The notes below the pieces were generated by a model. The model saw only the letters and a list, made by a program, of their open reading frames with translations. It did not search any database and was not told the DNA's origin. The position numbers were made by a program, and so were the translations under genes. 64,000 nucleotides of DNA from Parapedobacter indicus (GTDB taxonomy: Bacteria > Bacteroidota > Bacteroidia > Sphingobacteriales > Sphingobacteriaceae), in contig NZ_FOQO01000001.1 in assembly GCF_900113765.1 (NCBI RefSeq), forward strand, positions 744,001 to 808,000, given 5' to 3'. This document shows, one piece after another, positions 16,968 through 25,882 of this stretch (position 1 is its first letter; each line of letters starts with the position of its first letter).

Positions 16968-18992
16968 ATGGAAGAAACCAAAGAGCAACAGGGGCTTTAC
17001 CGTTCCCTGCAATTTGGCATATACCTATCCGTTGTCCTCGAAGTCTTTTTGTTTTTCTATGTAGATAGATTCCTCTTGACAGGGGTAGCAAATAACAGTC
17101 TGCTACTCTTTGCGGAGAGGCTTTCGAGGGTGCCGTTCTATGCCGAATTGATAAACAGCAAACTTTTTACGCTTGTACTGATCTGTTTGGTCTCCGTCGG
17201 AACGTTAAGCCGAAAGAAAAAAGACCTCAATCCCAAGAGCCAGATCGGTTACCCTTTGGTATTGGGGGTGCTCATTCTTTTTTCGGGCTTGTGGTTACAA
17301 GGGCGTGGGGCGGCTCCGATATGGGGGCAAGTGAATTGGTGTGACCTTGCCTATGTCACGAGTGCTTTTGCGGGCGCCGTTTTGGTACACGTTGCAATGG
17401 ATAACGTGTCCAAGATCATCAGCTCCAATTTGGGAAAGGATCGTTGGAACATTGAGGAAGAATCCTTTATGCAGCCGACTGAACCCGTTATAACACCGTA
17501 CTCGATCAACATCCCGACCTTGTTCTATTACAGAGGGAAAGTCCGTAAAGGGTATATACCGCTTGAAAACATATTTAGGGGGTGTCTCATTTGCGGGGTT
17601 CCGGGAAGTGGGAAGTCGTTCGGGATCATCATGCCGATCATCCGCCAAATGCTGGCCAATTCGTTCACGATGTGCCTATACGATCTGAAATACCCCGATC
17701 TCGGCAAGGTGGCCTATTATCACTATCTGCTTGCCAAACAGGGCGGTCGTTGCAGAGATTACAAATTCCATGTTATCAATCTCAACGATCCCGCAAAGAG
17801 CAGACGGGTAAACCCGATGAAGCGGGCTTACCTAAACACACTTGCCGATGCTTCGGAAACGGCCGAAGCACTTGTTGAGGCCTTGAAAAAGGGAGACAAA
17901 AGCGGTGGTAGTGACCAATTCTTTACGCAGTCCGCCGTCAATTTCCTTGCCGCCTGTATCTTCTTTTTCAGTAGGTACGAAGATGGGCGTTATTCCAGCC
18001 TGCCCCATGTACTTGCCTTTCTTAATCTTTCGTATGAACAGATTTTTACGGCGCTGTTCAGTAACCAAGAGCTCGCTTCCCTTTTATCGCCGTTCATGTC
18101 TGCCTACAAGGCAAAAGCATTCGATCAGTTGGAGGGGCAAGTGGGTACCCTCAAAATCTTTATTAGCCGAATGGCCACCAAAGAAACGTTTTGGGTTTTC
18201 GGTGCGGATGATTTCGAGCTCCAGATCAGTAACCCCAAGCACCCCGGTATCTTGGTGCTCGCCAACGACCCAAGCACGCAAAGCATTAATTCCACCTGTT
18301 TGTCAGTGGTGCTTAATCGGGTTACCAAACTTATCAATACAAAGGGTAACCTGCCCATAGGTTTAGTGGTGGATGAGGCCCCCAGCTTATATATTCACCG
18401 AGTGGACATATTGGTGGCACAGGCCCGATCCAATTTATCTGGGGTCGTTTTGGGGCTTCAAGAGTTGCCTATGTTACGCCAACAGTACGGCAAAGAAACA
18501 GCGGAAACCATCACGTCCATTATGGGTAATGTGCTGTCCGGTGCGGTCAGGAGCAAGGAAACTTTGGAGTGGCTGGAACGTCTTTTTGGTAAGGTGAAGC
18601 AAACGGGTGAAAGCCTAAGCATCGACCGTACAAGAACCTCGCTTTCCTTGAACGAAAAGCTCGAACCGTTGATTCCTGCCGGAAAGATAGCATCGTTAAA
18701 AGCGGGTGAAATCGTTGGTATCGTTGCCCGTGATACGATGGAAACCTATACGGGAAAATACGAGACTACGGCGGTTAACTGCCGTGTCAATCTGGACATG
18801 GAAGCCATAAAAAAGGAAGAAGCGAATTATCGCGAACTGCCGACCTATTACGACTTCGGAGATCGAAAAGAAGAAATCCTACTGTCCAATTTTTTCCGTA
18901 TCAACAGAGAAGTACAGGAGATGGTCGAGCAGTTAATGCCGACACAGGACACACCCCAGATTCCCACTCCAACCGAAACTAAAATATCATGA
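16968..18992 (+). CDS. Type IV coupling protein (VirD4/TraG-like ATPase)
   Basis: 674 residues with N-terminal membrane helices (about 12-30, 60-78, 88-105, 120-135) and a P-loop GVPGSGKSFG at about residue 210. VVDEAPSLYIHRVD near 466 is the Walker B region, and LVLANDPSTQ lies between them. This is the T4CP that couples the relaxase-DNA complex to the channel (MobC of CTnDOT nomenclature, or VirD4). Placement after traN rather than beside the relaxase is notable. Its stop overlaps the M23 peptidase start. Confidence 0.9.
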   Translation: MEETKEQQGLYRSLQFGIYLSVVLEVFLFFYVDRFLLTGVANNSLLLFAERLSRVPFYAELINSKLFTLVLICLVSVGTLSRKKKDLNPKSQIGYPLVLGVLILFSGLWLQGRGAAPIWGQVNWCDLAYVTSAFAGAVLVHVAMDNVSKIISSNLGKDRWNIEEESFMQPTEPVITPYSINIPTLFYYRGKVRKGYIPLENIFRGCLICGVPGSGKSFGIIMPIIRQMLANSFTMCLYDLKYPDLGKVAYYHYLLAKQGGRCRDYKFHVINLNDPAKSRRVNPMKRAYLNTLADASETAEALVEALKKGDKSGGSDQFFTQSAVNFLAACIFFFSRYEDGRYSSLPHVLAFLNLSYEQIFTALFSNQELASLLSPFMSAYKAKAFDQLEGQVGTLKIFISRMATKETFWVFGADDFELQISNPKHPGILVLANDPSTQSINSTCLSVVLNRVTKLINTKGNLPIGLVVDEAPSLYIHRVDILVAQARSNLSGVVLGLQELPMLRQQYGKETAETITSIMGNVLSGAVRSKETLEWLERLFGKVKQTGESLSIDRTRTSLSLNEKLEPLIPAGKIASLKAGEIVGIVARDTMETYTGKYETTAVNCRVNLDMEAIKKEEANYRELPTYYDFGDRKEEILLSNFFRINREVQEMVEQLMPTQDTPQIPTPTETKIS

Positions 18993-19513
18993 AGAAAACA
19001 GAACGTTCTGCCGATCAGCGGAACATATTAACTATCCCAAGCCTTGTTTTCGGGTGGTTGCTACTTGTACCCTTTATGCTTTATGGACAGGTTATCGATT
19101 ACAGTCCGCCATTGGACAAGCTAAAGGTTACATCACCGTTCGGGTATCGTATTCACCCAATCAATGGTAAGGCATCGCACCATAACGGTGCCGATTTCGC
19201 CGCCCGTTCCGACCCTGTATTCAATGTGCTTGACGGTCGGGTCAAAGCAACCGGAAAGCATAAAGCACTTGGTAAATATGTACGGGTACTTCACGGAGAC
19301 GTGGAAACCATTTACGGACACCTTTCCCGAATACTCGTTTCGCCCGGTGATACGGTAACGGTGGGGCAACCCATCGGTATTACGGGAGCAACGGGCAGAG
19401 TTACGGGTGAGCATTTGCATTTCTCGGTCAAATTCAAAGGGAGATACCTTGACCCTTTGAAATTCCTGGACAGCCTTAGAGAACAATCGGATAAACCTTT
19501 AAACATCGAATAA
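18989..19513 (+). CDS. M23 family peptidase (LytM-type)
   Basis: 174 residues. A hydrophobic segment near the N-terminus (about 18-37) anchors or exports it. The metallopeptidase domain carries HNGADF (Zn-binding His and Asp), YGHLS and GEHLHFSVK. It probably cuts peptidoglycan cross-links to make room for the transfer apparatus. All expected catalytic motifs are present. The 4-bp overlap with the coupling-protein gene argues for co-expression as a transfer-dedicated lytic enzyme. Confidence 0.88.
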   Translation: MKKTERSADQRNILTIPSLVFGWLLLVPFMLYGQVIDYSPPLDKLKVTSPFGYRIHPINGKASHHNGADFAARSDPVFNVLDGRVKATGKHKALGKYVRVLHGDVETIYGHLSRILVSPGDTVTVGQPIGITGATGRVTGEHLHFSVKFKGRYLDPLKFLDSLREQSDKPLNIE

Positions 19514-19514
19514 T

Positions 19515-19673
19515 ATGGACTATCATTTAAGATCACTACAACAAAAACTAAGTATCCTAGCCAGTGGCGAGGATATTGGTATAACCCCACAGGAAGCCGC
19601 CATTTATGGCGTGGAATACGCCGACGAATGGCCGGAAGACGAATCCCCGGAGGTGGATGAATATGAGCAGTAA
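19515..19673 (+). CDS. Small acidic ICE protein
   Basis: 52 residues from the ATG at 19515, beginning MDYHLRSLQQKLSILASGED and ending in an acidic tail (EWPEDESPEVDEYEQ). It starts 1 bp after the M23 stop and overlaps the antirestriction gene start by 11 bp, so it sits tightly within the operon. No family recognised. The overlaps and lack of any gap support it being real. Confidence 0.6.
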   Translation: MDYHLRSLQQKLSILASGEDIGITPQEAAIYGVEYADEWPEDESPEVDEYEQ

Positions 19674-20889
19674 AAATTCAAAATCCCTGCATGAAATAGT
19701 TGCAGAGAATATCATCAAGAAACTCGAACAAGGCACAGCACCGTGGCAGAAGCCGTGGAATGACAACGGCCCGGCCTTTGAATTTCCGTACAACGCCACA
19801 ACAGGAAAACGCTATAAAGGGATAAACATTTTCTCCCTTGCGATGGCCGACCGTGACGACCCCCGATGGATGACCTTTAAGCAAGCATCGGAAAAAGGCT
19901 GGCAAGTACGGAAAGGTGAAAAGGCTTCCCTTATCCAGTATGTCAAACTACACCAATTGGTACCTAAAAAAGACGAACAGGGTAAACCAATTTTGGACGA
20001 AAAAGGAAAACCCGTAAAGGTTCAGGTAAGGTTGGACAGACCGATCATTACAACCGCTTGGGTGTTCAATGCGGAGCAGATCAACGGTATCGAACCTTTG
20101 GTTAAACCCGATGTAAAACAATTTCAATGGAGCCCTATCGAAAGGGCAGAAAATCTCATTCAGGCTTCGGGAGCGACCATAACCCACAGAGCGGGCGATA
20201 AAGCATTTTATAGCCCACTCCGTGACAGTATTACCATGCCTTTTCGTGAGCAATTCGATGCACCGGATAAATACTATGCCACCGTACTCCATGAACTCGG
20301 CCATTGGACAGGACACGAAAACCGTCTGGACAGACGCCTTATAAACAGATATGGAACAGAGGGGTATGCCCGCGAGGAACTCCGCGCCGAAATCGCATCC
20401 ATGCTCATAGGTCAGGAGCTCCATATCGGCCACGATCCCGGCCAACACGTTGCCTACGTGGACAGTTGGATTCAGATATTGCGTGATACACCTTTTGAAA
20501 TACACGCCGCCGCTGCCGATGCTGAAAAAATCCTTAATTACATATTGGCATTTGAGCAAAAAAGGGAAATCAAGGCAGCCGCCGATGTGGCGGTCGAAGA
20601 ACACACCGTAACACAACCACAAAAGGCGAAAGAAGCCGCCCTTTCTATGGGTGATGAAATCGCCTATAACAATACGGTGTACAGGGTGCAAGGCCATCTG
20701 AAACGTGGACGTATGCGTGTGGAAGACGTAACGACTGGAAATGTATTTTCCCTGTCCAAGACAGACCGGCTATATAATTCCCTGCTCCAAGCCAAACAGC
20801 ACCCCGAAGCTGTCAAGGTAGGTGCAGACCTGCACCGCCCGGTACATGCCGAAAAGGAGGCTGTTGCCGCCTATGGTATCAGAAGATAA
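19663..20889 (+). CDS. ArdC-like antirestriction / zincin-like protein
   Basis: 408 residues from the ATG at 19663. The GGAGG at 19649-19653 lies 9 bp before this codon; an alternative ATG at 19657 is too close to it. The N-terminal ArdC-type ssDNA-binding domain (about 1-130) has QGTAPWQKPW and GINIFSLAM. The zincin-like metallopeptidase domain contains the HExxH motif HELGHWTGHENRL near residue 215. C-terminal residues 290-408 are a further small domain. ArdC proteins protect incoming single-stranded DNA from host restriction, which fits an ICE. Confidence 0.85.
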   Translation: MSSKNSKSLHEIVAENIIKKLEQGTAPWQKPWNDNGPAFEFPYNATTGKRYKGINIFSLAMADRDDPRWMTFKQASEKGWQVRKGEKASLIQYVKLHQLVPKKDEQGKPILDEKGKPVKVQVRLDRPIITTAWVFNAEQINGIEPLVKPDVKQFQWSPIERAENLIQASGATITHRAGDKAFYSPLRDSITMPFREQFDAPDKYYATVLHELGHWTGHENRLDRRLINRYGTEGYAREELRAEIASMLIGQELHIGHDPGQHVAYVDSWIQILRDTPFEIHAAAADAEKILNYILAFEQKREIKAAADVAVEEHTVTQPQKAKEAALSMGDEIAYNNTVYRVQGHLKRGRMRVEDVTTGNVFSLSKTDRLYNSLLQAKQHPEAVKVGADLHRPVHAEKEAVAAYGIRR

Positions 20890-20917
20890 AATCTAAAACT
20901 TAACAAACAATTACATC

Positions 20918-21733
20918 ATGAAATATCCCATCAACGAAAATGAAATGCCCCTAAATGAACTTGAAAAATTGGGGCTTTACAAAGACGGAGGGTTCAGTAT
21001 CAGTCCGGAGAATATCGATGCCCTGCTTGCAGGAAGAAGAACCGATATGTTGAGTATGGCAGGTCTGAATATCGACGGGTTTGCCATCCGACAACTGGAT
21101 GCGAAGTTATCCCTTAGCCGAGGTGAGGACGGTACTGTCCAGCTTAACATACATCCGATCTATCGTGAACCACAATGGCACCCGTTATTAAGTGACGACG
21201 AGGAAAAAGCATTGATCGCCGGAGAAAAAAACGTAGTGAGCAAGGAACAGGAGATCGGAGGAAACAAAAAGAAAAAAGTCATCATTGAGTATGACGACTT
21301 GACAAGGGAATTTGTTGCGTATGAACCCGACGAAGTGCAGGCCCCGATCAGAGTAAACGGCGAAGAACTTTCGGAAAAGCAACAGGAGGCTTTCCGTAAC
21401 GGCGAAGTCGTGGAACTCAAAGACGGAACGAAAATTCAGCACTCGGCAACGGACAATAAGGGGATTCGTTCAGACAGTAAACGGCTTATCCTATCCGTGC
21501 TATTGGACGGCGGTATCTCATACTTGGTATTCCGTGGTATCAATAACCTAAGAGGTAGGCTCGAACCACAAAGTGAGGGGTACAGCGAGGGGTATAACCG
21601 TGCTTTGTCCGATATGATGATGGCCGACAAAAAGCTAAGGGAAAAAGGGAACGAGAAAACCGTTCAAGACCTTGCGCAACATCTTCATGATAAACAAGAG
21701 AGCAGGGGCTATACCCGCACCGTTGCGAGGTAA
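20918..21733 (+). CDS. DUF4099/DUF3945-like ICE protein
   Basis: 271 residues. The N-terminal MPLNELEKLGLYKDGGFSIS and LLAGRRTDMLSM are typical of DUF4099. The middle part with LLSDDEEKALIAGE and NGEELSEKQQEAFRNGEVVEL resembles DUF3945 repeats, which bind structural proteins or DNA in ICE topoisomerase-like proteins. It may be a shortened relative of the larger DUF3945 proteins of these elements. Function unknown. The stop codon overlaps the next start. Confidence 0.62.
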   Translation: MKYPINENEMPLNELEKLGLYKDGGFSISPENIDALLAGRRTDMLSMAGLNIDGFAIRQLDAKLSLSRGEDGTVQLNIHPIYREPQWHPLLSDDEEKALIAGEKNVVSKEQEIGGNKKKKVIIEYDDLTREFVAYEPDEVQAPIRVNGEELSEKQQEAFRNGEVVELKDGTKIQHSATDNKGIRSDSKRLILSVLLDGGISYLVFRGINNLRGRLEPQSEGYSEGYNRALSDMMMADKKLREKGNEKTVQDLAQHLHDKQESRGYTRTVAR

Positions 21734-22353
21734 TGTTATTTCTCCAATTAAAACCCGAAGTACGGAACTTCTTTGCTCCCTATGTGGGTATGGTCGAAGA
21801 TAAAATTCTGTTTACTTATACATTGGGAAATCAGGTCATAGACCATGAACGTTGGAACGAAAACGGCGCTCGTATTCCGGTAAGCAAAGGTGTATGGTTG
21901 GTGACGGATAGCTTGCCTTTATCCGTCACCGACCTTTTTATCGGTCATTCTGCTTGTGATATAATGTGCTTCTGCCATTATTACCCCAATTGGATTAATC
22001 CACACCGTTCGAGTGCGTTTGCTTCATTGGGGTTGTTGCCGACCAAAGAACAGTTTACTTGGCTAAAATCCCTTTTCACCAATGCCAAAATACATACGGT
22101 ATTTGACGGGGGAATAAGTGGTCGTGTAGCTGATTGTAAAGTTGCGACTTGGCAACTTGGTAAGAACGCAAGGTTTAGTATTGTTGATGACCACGGAGAG
22201 TTTTACTGCAACAAAAAGAAGTATCGTATCCCGGTCAGTATTTTTTCATTGAACCGTTTTGAAAAATTATCGGGTATCCGTGCAGGTATCAGGACCCATA
22301 AACCAAAAGCACCATTTGAAACGTTCTATCAATCCTTTACAAACGTGGGTTAA
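21733..22353 (+). CDS. ICE protein of unknown function, possibly degenerate TOPRIM
   Basis: 206 residues, immediately coupled to the preceding gene. No confident domain. The stretch HTVFDGGISGRVADCKVATW has the outline of a TOPRIM DxD segment (compare the FDNDDPGR of the gene at 863), but the acidic pair is replaced by GG. A basic, conserved-looking C-terminus contains HKPKAPFETFYQSF. It is the last gene of the transfer block before a strong terminator. Function not assignable. Confidence 0.5.
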   Translation: MLFLQLKPEVRNFFAPYVGMVEDKILFTYTLGNQVIDHERWNENGARIPVSKGVWLVTDSLPLSVTDLFIGHSACDIMCFCHYYPNWINPHRSSAFASLGLLPTKEQFTWLKSLFTNAKIHTVFDGGISGRVADCKVATWQLGKNARFSIVDDHGEFYCNKKKYRIPVSIFSLNRFEKLSGIRAGIRTHKPKAPFETFYQSFTNVG

Positions 22354-22372
22354 TCTGAACCAGCCTACCCAA

Positions 22373-22430
22373 ACCCCTGATCCTTTATTGGGTCAGGGGT
22401 AAAAGTAAGGGGTTTTTTTGATTTTGTTGA
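22373..22430 (+). terminator. Rho-independent-type terminator closing the transfer block
   Basis: ACCCCTGA (22373-22380) pairs with TCAGGGGT (22393-22400); the sequence continues into GGGGTTTTTTTG with a 7-T run ending near 22429. It lies 20 bp after the last plus-strand ICE gene and before the convergent minus-strand cassette. Confidence 0.75.
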
Positions 22431-22534
22431 AGGGGATTTATAAGCAAAGTCATTTATAAAGATTACTAATGACGTTCTAAGTGCTAATAGTAGATTGAAT
22501 AATTACTCTAATCAAATAGTGGTTTAAGCGTATA

Positions 22535-23617
22535 TTAATATTCTCCAAATACAATTGCTTTTGAATAAACTTCATGAAACTCTGGTGGTAACCCACAAGC
22601 TTTATTTAAATATTCAGAGAGTCGAAGTGCAAAATTTGATGTATGTTTATCTTTTTCAGAGATTCCTTTAGCATAAGTATACTTAGTAGGATCAGTAGAT
22701 AAAAAGCAAAATGACAATTCCTTTAAATACAATGGAAGTATATTAAAATTCATTGGGTTCTCAAACACCAGTCTTACAAGCTCGACGAAAGTATCCCATT
22801 CAGGTAAGGCTAAATCTTTATCTGGTATTGTATTACCACTGGATCTTTTGCGTAGTTCATTGAGGTATTCGTAGTTAGCGATGCCTCCATAAATTATTAT
22901 TTTCAAATCGTTACTTAAATCATCCTTGGTTTTTAATGAAATGTATCTGGTAAAGACTTCGGTAATAATTTGATTTAGACTAATTGCCATAAGTGAATAA
23001 TGGTGCATTACGAGTGAAAGATGAAGTTTATTGGCTGGGTCCAATTCTCCTTTTAGTACTCTAAGGATTGACAATCCTGATCGAACTTGAAAATTACTTA
23101 TTTTATCGTTCCAAAAATTAGTTCTAGCATATTCGCACAACTGCTTTAATCTTGGGAATTTTTTGTCGATTTCCATAAAGCGATCCCAATGATCTATATC
23201 AATTAATGAACTAAATAGCGGTTCTAAATAGTCTGCTGTTGCATGAGAATAGAAATTAAAATCGTTATCAGAAAACAACTGAACATCGAAAGTATTCGCA
23301 GTTAATTGGTGTTCCTTCTCAATATCTTTGGTTAATAATATAAGCCCTTTCTTAGCTCCGAAGTACTCCATTAATCCTTTCATCCATAAAGCCCTAGTAA
23401 TTCCAGATTGGCCTTTTAATGTTTTACAATCGCCCAAAATAATTTGAAACCGACCTGTTATTTCTGGTGCAAGCGCAAGAGCATCAATATCTGTAACTAA
23501 CTTGGGGGCCGCTGAAATTTGAGTTTGAGAAAGTACATTCACTTCTAAATGTGGATACCAATTTCGTCGAACAAAGTACTCAATTACTCTGATTTTTAAA
23601 TTTCTATCTTTTATCAT
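22535..23617 (-). CDS. Putative PD-(D/E)XK nuclease of a two-gene cassette
   Basis: 360 residues. The N-terminal 95 residues match a restriction-endonuclease-like fold: helix VIEYFVRRNWYP with E13, then TDIDALAL with D43 and D45, then FQIILGDCKTLKGQ with D63-x-K65, then a helix RALWMKGLMEYF. The remaining 265 residues are helical with no known domain. It overlaps the upstream partner by 4 bp. Setting, composition (AT-rich compared with the tra genes) and nuclease signature suggest a defence effector. No exact family recognised. Confidence 0.6.
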   Translation of the reverse strand: MIKDRNLKIRVIEYFVRRNWYPHLEVNVLSQTQISAAPKLVTDIDALALAPEITGRFQIILGDCKTLKGQSGITRALWMKGLMEYFGAKKGLILLTKDIEKEHQLTANTFDVQLFSDNDFNFYSHATADYLEPLFSSLIDIDHWDRFMEIDKKFPRLKQLCEYARTNFWNDKISNFQVRSGLSILRVLKGELDPANKLHLSLVMHHYSLMAISLNQIITEVFTRYISLKTKDDLSNDLKIIIYGGIANYEYLNELRKRSSGNTIPDKDLALPEWDTFVELVRLVFENPMNFNILPLYLKELSFCFLSTDPTKYTYAKGISEKDKHTSNFALRLSEYLNKACGLPPEFHEVYSKAIVFGEY

Positions 23618-24897
23618 CTTGAAATACTTTTTAGTAAGAGATTATCCAACTCTTCTTTTGCTTCTTCTCCTAACATTACTGTTTCGGTTTGTCGTAATCT
23701 TGCAGAAGATACGATAGATTCAATATAAGTTTGATCCTGTTGTAAAGCAATTCTTGCTTCTTGGTCTACTTCCATATTAGATAAGCTTCCTTCATTTAGC
23801 AACCTAATTGCTAAATCTAATGCTCTGATATTTTCTTCAGAATTTATGAGAACAAATCTGTATCGATCATCCTGCATTTTTTCAAGACGTCCAACTTTTA
23901 AAACAGACAACTGATAATACTGAGCATACGTTTCTGACGTTGGCTTTAGCCATCCGTCTCTTTTTAATGCATTCAATAAGGCACTAGGCCACCTTATTGG
24001 ATATTTATTAGCTAATAACTGCCCCTGTCTTACAGACGCGAGGAGCGCCATAGCTCGCTCATAAATTTCCCTATTAGTTGGGTTCAACTTTGACAAACCA
24101 GGAGCGGGAGTAAATAAAAAGAAATTTTGTCCTGCATGACCTGTTGTAATTGCTGGTGGTTTCACCGCACCATCTTGAGCCAATCTTTTAAGAATCTGGA
24201 GCTCTTGAACGGTAATTGATTCACCGTTAATACTCATAGTTTTCTCAATAATACTTAATGGCCAACCTTGTGCCTTTTTTACTAATTCTAATACCCTCTT
24301 AATTGTACTGGCTCCGGATTTTGCGGTTAAGTCAGCAAAAACATCAACGTTTTCTGAAAAAAACAAAGGACTGATCAATATTTCTCGACCTCTTGCTCTT
24401 TTGGACATTATATATCCGCCTTCTGTTCCGAACTGTAAGTTTCGATCAACAATTTTTTTCTCAGCACCAAGGGAGTATATATTACTGCGTTCGGTAGGAG
24501 AATTAGTCAGTTCCGAAAGTATTCTTAAAGCTAATTGTTCAGGTTCATTAAATCCCATCTCTGTAACAGCATATTCTCCCACCGTGGAGTAGATATCGTC
24601 GAAAAATGGAATTTGCGGTTGAATTTGCTTAATCGTCGATTTTTGAGAGTAGAGTTTAACGAATTCAATTTCTTCAAGATTTTTTAGAATATCCTTTAAT
24701 AAAATTGGAGGTATTTTGAAATAATAATCCGAAACAAGTTTTAGCTTTTCGTATTCCAAAAGAGGTAGTCCACGTAAATGCAAAGCAAGGTTAACCATCA
24801 TCCCAATACGTGGTAAAAATTCAAATTCTGGGATATTTTTGCCAGCTAATGCAGTTGTAATATCATAACATTGAGCTGCGGTATTTTGATTACTCAT
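23614..24897 (-). CDS. Unknown partner protein of the two-gene cassette
   Basis: 427 residues, first gene of a minus-strand pair with the putative nuclease (4-bp overlap). It is mostly helical and contains segments that could be winged helices: LLEYEKLKLVSDYYFKIP, ITVQELQILKRLAQDG, WPSALLNALKRDGWL. No catalytic motif seen. It may be the sensor or DNA-binding part of a defence or restriction system whose effector is the downstream gene. I do not recognise a named system; assignment rests on layout only. Confidence 0.55.
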   Translation of the reverse strand: MSNQNTAAQCYDITTALAGKNIPEFEFLPRIGMMVNLALHLRGLPLLEYEKLKLVSDYYFKIPPILLKDILKNLEEIEFVKLYSQKSTIKQIQPQIPFFDDIYSTVGEYAVTEMGFNEPEQLALRILSELTNSPTERSNIYSLGAEKKIVDRNLQFGTEGGYIMSKRARGREILISPLFFSENVDVFADLTAKSGASTIKRVLELVKKAQGWPLSIIEKTMSINGESITVQELQILKRLAQDGAVKPPAITTGHAGQNFFLFTPAPGLSKLNPTNREIYERAMALLASVRQGQLLANKYPIRWPSALLNALKRDGWLKPTSETYAQYYQLSVLKVGRLEKMQDDRYRFVLINSEENIRALDLAIRLLNEGSLSNMEVDQEARIALQQDQTYIESIVSSARLRQTETVMLGEEAKEELDNLLLKSISR

Positions 24898-24964
24898 AAG
24901 TCTTGTAATAGTTGTTGAAAAATTAGTATCTGCTTAGCCCTGAGTTCTCACTAAATTACCTAAT

Positions 24965-25222
24965 TTATAATACATTTGACCAATCAGTAGGTTCAATACG
25001 GTCCAATTTTATCATCACCTTTTGCCTCAATCTTGGTGACGAGAAGAAAAGACTTCTTTTTTCAATTACTTTGAAATAATACCCATCGTCATTCATATTT
25101 TCATTTTCGCATTGGAGATATATTTCCTCTCCTATATCCGGTACATTCGGGAGTATATCGAAAGACTTTAGGTCAATAACGTCACCTTTGTAATAAAATT
25201 CTAATTCATACGGTTTATTCAT
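24965..25222 (-). CDS. Small hypothetical protein
   Basis: 85 residues: MNKPYELEFYYKGDVIDLKS at the start, acidic overall, probably an all-beta fold. It lies between the nuclease cassette and the RloB gene, same strand, 36 bp downstream of the latter. It could be a third member of the RloB pair transcript or a leftover. No family recognised. Confidence 0.5.
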   Translation of the reverse strand: MNKPYELEFYYKGDVIDLKSFDILPNVPDIGEEIYLQCENENMNDDGYYFKVIEKRSLFFSSPRLRQKVMIKLDRIEPTDWSNVL

Positions 25223-25258
25223 ACTTAAGTTTTTTAAAGTTATTAAAACATAGAACGG

Positions 25259-25882
25259 TTACTCCTTGGTTTGCCAATGCTTACCCAAAAAGGTTAGCAG
25301 TTTTTCAGAGAGTTGATATAATTTGCTGACAAATTTCTCTGGAAAGTAATGATCTTTATGCAAATCAGCATTGGAAGCGTTTATCGTAGCAGTTCCAATA
25401 AGCATTGCGAAATCGTCCTTATTGTACCCTCCGACAACCAAGTTTGCCAGATTCCTCTTCAACTTCCTAGCAGAATCGAGTTCAACTGGAATCACATCTA
25501 ATATGTGATAATGTAACCATACTTCAAAGGAAGGGTTACTTATGGCAAGAGACCAATTCGCTTCTTGTTCGCTATGTTTGTGCAAATCATCTATCTCCTT
25601 ACGAGGCCATCGATCAACATCTAAAACAAACCAAACAAAGTCCTCAGGCTCAACGCCATATTCCTCGTCGTATTTGGCCAGTCTCTCAGTCAAATACTTC
25701 GCAGCTGATTTTCCTTCTTCGCGAGGAACGATTTCAACAACTACTCGCTGATTTATAGCACCAAAAAAGCTAAAATAGTCATCCTCTCGCTGTCCCTCGG
25801 CAACAATGACAAATTTACGGAAATCCCTATGAGGTTTTCCTTTTTTGTATTCTCTATTCTTACTCCTCGGCATACTCTTCAA
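25259..25882 (-). CDS. rloB: RloB-like TOPRIM protein (AbiL-type pair)
   Basis: 207 residues. IVAEGQREDDYF supplies a conserved glutamate (E29) and WFVLDVDRW supplies a DxD (D88, D90), the TOPRIM-like pattern of RloB. SNPSFEVWLHYH is the family hallmark. RloB proteins occur next to an AAA15 ATPase in abortive-infection loci (AbiL type), and the pair resembles the ATPase/TOPRIM layout of OLD and PARIS systems. Start 25882 overlaps the ATPase stop by 23 bp; MPRSKNR at 25873 is an alternative start. Confidence 0.82.
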   Translation of the reverse strand: MKSMPRSKNREYKKGKPHRDFRKFVIVAEGQREDDYFSFFGAINQRVVVEIVPREEGKSAAKYLTERLAKYDEEYGVEPEDFVWFVLDVDRWPRKEIDDLHKHSEQEANWSLAISNPSFEVWLHYHILDVIPVELDSARKLKRNLANLVVGGYNKDDFAMLIGTATINASNADLHKDHYFPEKFVSKLYQLSEKLLTFLGKHWQTKE

